A stretch of DNA of 64,000 bases from Planctomycetes bacterium UBA7888 (lineage in GTDB: Bacteria > Planctomycetota > UBA1135). The stretch is taken from positions 533 to 64,532 of the forward strand of contig DLRM01000039.1 of assembly GCA_002500505.1 (NCBI GenBank), in the 5' to 3' direction. The notes below the pieces were generated by a model that was given only the letters and a program-made list of their open reading frames with translations, searched no databases and was not told where the DNA came from. A program made the translations under genes and the position numbers. Below are positions 61,774 through 64,000 of the stretch, one piece after another (the stretch's first letter is position 1; every line of letters starts with the position of its first letter).

Positions 61774-62661
61774 ACTATCTTCCGCGAAGCGTTTCGCCGA
61801 AGGAGGGGTTTGTCTGGACCTGGACATGATTGTGCACGAGTGAATCCACCCACAGGAGCCCCTCTGTTGGTGTCCACGGATCAGCTTGTTTTAGGGGTCC
61901 ATGCTGAGGAGGATGTCTCTCCTGGGCAACTGGCTCGAAAACTTCTTCGGAGAACCTTGAGTGACTTGGCTGCTGCCGGTGCCCAACCGTGGGCGGTGAC
62001 TTGGACCATTGCAGCTCCCCGGGAAAAGGGACAAGCCTGGATGAAGCGTCTAGCTCGGGCTTTTTTGGAGGAGGCCGAGAATTTTGGTTGCTCCGTTATT
62101 GGGGGCGATATCAGCAATTCCCCCGCAGTTGTTTTAACTTGCACGGCTTTGGGGAAAGAGGGACGACGGCGCAATCCTGGTCGGGGTGGGGCAAAAGCTG
62201 GAGATTGGCTTTGTGTTACAGGCCGGTTGGGAGGAGCGGTTCAATCGGGGCGCCATTTAAAACCCGAACCGCGTTTGACAGAAGGGCGCGCTTTAGTTCA
62301 GAGATACCGCGCCAAGGCCATGATGGATTTGAGTGATGGCTTGGCGAGGGACTTACCTCGGCTTCTTGAAGCCAGCGAGGTCGGCGCCCAAATCGAACTC
62401 GACGCCCTGCCCCTTTCGCGTGGTCTCAAGCATAATCATGAAGGTTGGCAAGCGGCGGTTGGCGAGGGAGAGGACTACGAACTTTTGGTAGCCCTTCGCC
62501 CGGGCCAGGCGAAGAGGGCGCTTCAAGACCCTCTTTTAAAGCGAATCGGTTTTCATATTATTGGGGAAATCACAGCAGAAAGAGGGCTTCGTTGGCTCTT
62601 GGACGCGAAGGAATACACCTTGCCGTTAGTGGGGTGGGGGCATGATTGGAATGGAAGTTAA
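61738..62661 (+). CDS. thiL: Thiamine-monophosphate kinase
   Basis: 307 residues from a TTG at 61738 with a G-rich sequence just upstream; GTG at 61723 is an alternative. ThiL phosphorylates thiamine monophosphate to the active cofactor. Family features include GPGHDCARV (usually GIGDDCA, so divergent here), LLVSTDQLVLGVH, the SDLAAAGAQPW stretch, VIGGDISNSP, AGDWLCVTGRLGG, MMDLSDGLARDL and GEGEDYELLVAL. The first aspartate of the GDDCA motif is a histidine, which is odd for a metal-binding loop. It overlaps tsaE by 20 bases. Confidence 0.88.
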   Translation: MRQRQEGEEALHTIFREAFRRRRGLSGPGHDCARVNPPTGAPLLVSTDQLVLGVHAEEDVSPGQLARKLLRRTLSDLAAAGAQPWAVTWTIAAPREKGQAWMKRLARAFLEEAENFGCSVIGGDISNSPAVVLTCTALGKEGRRRNPGRGGAKAGDWLCVTGRLGGAVQSGRHLKPEPRLTEGRALVQRYRAKAMMDLSDGLARDLPRLLEASEVGAQIELDALPLSRGLKHNHEGWQAAVGEGEDYELLVALRPGQAKRALQDPLLKRIGFHIIGEITAERGLRWLLDAKEYTLPLVGWGHDWNGS

Positions 62662-63178
62662 TTTTTCTTGCCAAACTTCTCGGGAAGAAGAGACCGAATC
62701 TCTCGGTTTCTTGTTGGGCTCCTTCCTTCGGGGCGGGGACTGTATTGCCCTTTATGGGGATTTGGGCGCGGGGAAAACTGCTTTTTCTCGAGGAATTGCG
62801 CACGGAATGGGGATTGCTACCCCAGTGACTTCGCCGTCTTATCTATTGTGTAACGAATATGATGGAATCACACCTCTTCTTCACATGGACGCCTACTTTT
62901 TCGAGCGATTGGAATCCCTCCTCGCCGAGGGTTTGGCCCAGCGCTTCCCCACCTCAATATTGGTAGTGGAGTGGGCTGAAAAGATGGGGGATTGGTTGCC
63001 TACTGACCGCCTGGAGCTTCATTTGGAGCATCTGGAGGGAGGCGGGCGACAGTTGCATTTCAGCGCGCCCGCGCAGCGGGCTCGAGAGCTCTTGGAATCC
63101 CTAAAAGAGGCCCAAAAAGCAAGAAAACCCGTGAACCCGCCCACGGACTCTCCCGTTGACCCTTCGAAGAGCCAATGA
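62642..63178 (+). CDS. tsaE: TsaE, tRNA t6A biosynthesis ATPase
   Basis: 178 residues from an ATG at 62642 (ATG at 62651 also possible). Walker A is GDLGAGKTAFSRG, followed by the family signatures VTSPSYLL, HMDAYFF and VVEWAEKMGDWLP. TsaE works with TsaB and TsaD to add threonylcarbamoyl to A37 of ANN-decoding tRNAs. The C-terminal 25 residues are a proline-rich tail. It overlaps thiL upstream and the sigma-factor gene downstream. Confidence 0.93.
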   Translation: MIGMEVNFSCQTSREEETESLGFLLGSFLRGGDCIALYGDLGAGKTAFSRGIAHGMGIATPVTSPSYLLCNEYDGITPLLHMDAYFFERLESLLAEGLAQRFPTSILVVEWAEKMGDWLPTDRLELHLEHLEGGGRQLHFSAPAQRARELLESLKEAQKARKPVNPPTDSPVDPSKSQ

Positions 63179-63735
63179 TGGGAGGCCCTCGCGATTTACT
63201 GGTGCGTTACCGGGAAGGTGACCCGGACGCCTTAGATCAGCTGATTGCGGAAATGGGACCTCGCCTGAAAGGCTTTTTCATCCGGCAAGGGGCGCAGGGT
63301 TCCACCGCCGAAGATTTAGTCCAAGATGTTTTCGTCCGCGTGCTTAATAGTGTTCAGGGGTACCGACCTGCTGGTCGGCTCGATGCCTATTTGCTCCGAA
63401 TCGCGCGGAATCTCTGGATTGATTCCCGCCGCAAAAAACGGCCTATTAGTATTGGGGAGAACCTTCCCGATAGCGAAGCTCCCCAAGAAGGCCCTGTTGC
63501 AGCCGCTGAGCGGAAGGATCGCGCTGTGATTCTTCGTCAGCTTTTGGCCCAGTGCGACCCCATGACGCGCGAGCTTTTGGAGCTAGCCGTTCTTCAGCGA
63601 TTGCCTTATCAGGAAGTCTCTTCCATTCTTGGGGTGCCTGTGGGAACTGTGAAGTCACGCGTGTTCTATTCTTTAAGAAGATTGCGTGATTCGGCTTCTT
63701 CTTTGGACCCTAGTCGAGAAGGAGAGGACTCATGA
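63175..63735 (+). CDS. ECF-type RNA polymerase sigma factor
   Basis: 186 residues. Region 2 lies around AEDLVQDVFVRVLNSVQGYRP with the LDAYLLRIARNLWIDSRRKK helix. Region 4 is the C-terminal helix-turn-helix LPYQEVSSILGVPVGTVKSRVFYSLRRLRD. There is no region 1 or 3, as expected for extracytoplasmic-function sigma factors. Its stop overlaps the start of a membrane protein gene (ATGA), the usual arrangement with an anti-sigma factor. It begins within the tsaE stop. Confidence 0.92.
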   Translation: MMGGPRDLLVRYREGDPDALDQLIAEMGPRLKGFFIRQGAQGSTAEDLVQDVFVRVLNSVQGYRPAGRLDAYLLRIARNLWIDSRRKKRPISIGENLPDSEAPQEGPVAAAERKDRAVILRQLLAQCDPMTRELLELAVLQRLPYQEVSSILGVPVGTVKSRVFYSLRRLRDSASSLDPSREGEDS

Positions 63736-64000
63736 CTCATTCTCAACTGCCGGAAGATCTCCAAGCTTTTGCCGACGAGTTGCGTCTTGCGCACCCCAAC
63801 GAAGGCTTATCTCCCGACTTTTCCTCCCGACTACTTCGGGAGCAGGTTCCGGTTTGGTCTTTTTCTTCTGCCCTTCGTCAGAACCGATTGGTTCGGATGG
63901 CGGCAGGATTCCTTGTCCTTCTAACCGCAAGTGTCCCTGTTTTGGCTGTTCTTTCCTTGGTCATTGAACCTGAAATTACTGTTCCGGCCATTGGCTTTGA
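63732..64000 (+). CDS. Probable membrane anti-sigma factor (5' part, truncated by window end)
   Basis: The frame opens with the ATG at 63732, inside the sigma-factor stop, and stays open to the right edge, giving 89 residues. A soluble N-terminal part (LPEDLQAFADELRLAHPNEG) of about 50 residues precedes a hydrophobic helix at about residues 57-77 (AAGFLVLLTASVPVLAVLSL). Coupling to an ECF sigma gene and the soluble-domain-then-TM layout fit an anti-sigma factor. No zinc-type HxxxCxxC motif is visible, so this is inferred from position. Confidence 0.6.
   Translation, partial: MTHSQLPEDLQAFADELRLAHPNEGLSPDFSSRLLREQVPVWSFSSALRQNRLVRMAAGFLVLLTASVPVLAVLSLVIEPEITVPAIGF

Noticed and set aside
1..64000. 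CRISPR arrays, insertion sequences, prophage genes, rRNA or origin of replication
   Set aside because: No spaced direct repeats, transposase or integrase motifs, rRNA segments or DnaA-box clusters were found; gene order looks like ordinary chromosome.

Overview
The window is a densely packed stretch of a bacterial chromosome. Neighbouring genes usually abut or overlap by 1-25 bases, and no gene-free stretch exceeds about 220 bases. It encodes about 47 proteins and one tRNA. I saw no insertion sequence, prophage, CRISPR array or other sign of recent transfer. A three-gene LolCDE-type ABC system, an RND efflux pair and many exported proteins point to an organism with an outer membrane. The mix of secreted zinc peptidases, a TPR/gluzincin/redoxin giant protein, an NhaC-type antiporter and an XPB helicase suggests Planctomycetota or a nearby phylum. 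That placement is an inference; no rRNA or ribosomal protein gene is present to settle it.

Layout. Positions 1-8200 hold the end of an exported protein, an M61 peptidase, dihydroorotase, a DUF58/BatA-like pair, an NhaC-type antiporter and a small membrane protein. Positions 8200-11800 hold asnS and a compact SOS cassette: lexA, a catalytically dead LexA/UmuD-like protein and a Y-family polymerase, with a clear promoter/operator. Positions 11800-19400 hold a lysS-LolCDE-type operon, tRNA-Ala(GGC) with a strong terminator, and leuS. Positions 19400-27800 hold a UbiD-family decarboxylase, an M28 peptidase, thiC, an OsmC-like protein, rnpA-yidD with a TolB-like protein, and lysine 6-aminotransferase. 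Positions 27800-35100 are a minus-strand operon: a degenerate M1-type protein, a DHH phosphoesterase, an RlmN-family methyltransferase and a 1200-residue multidomain protein. Positions 35200-43000 hold tig-clpP-clpX facing an RND efflux operon. Positions 43000-48300 hold an exported helical-repeat protein, mnmG, purC and aroA.

Positions 48300-61300 form one long tightly coupled plus-strand run: galE, an M28 peptidase, a PBP4-type carboxypeptidase and an inositol-monophosphatase-family protein. These are followed by a 1333-residue tandem UvrA-like protein, an XPB-type helicase, an XPB-partner-like protein and a ThiE-like protein. The remainder holds a lone pseudopilin, thiL, tsaE and an ECF sigma factor with its probable membrane anti-sigma factor, which runs off the right edge.

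The most interesting module is the trio at 53068-60754. A UvrA-like protein, half of whose four ABC modules are degenerate and which lacks the canonical first-module insertion domain, is translationally coupled to an XPB helicase and a protein resembling the bacterial partner of XPB. I read this as a candidate excision-repair-like damage-processing system that pairs a bacterial-type damage sensor with an XPB motor. Two other cross-cutting observations stand out. Many transcription-unit heads have a TANNNT -10-like hexamer 5-8 nt before the start codon, which suggests widespread leaderless mRNAs. Several proteins are also catalytically dead members of enzyme families (S24, M1, UvrA modules 3 and 4).
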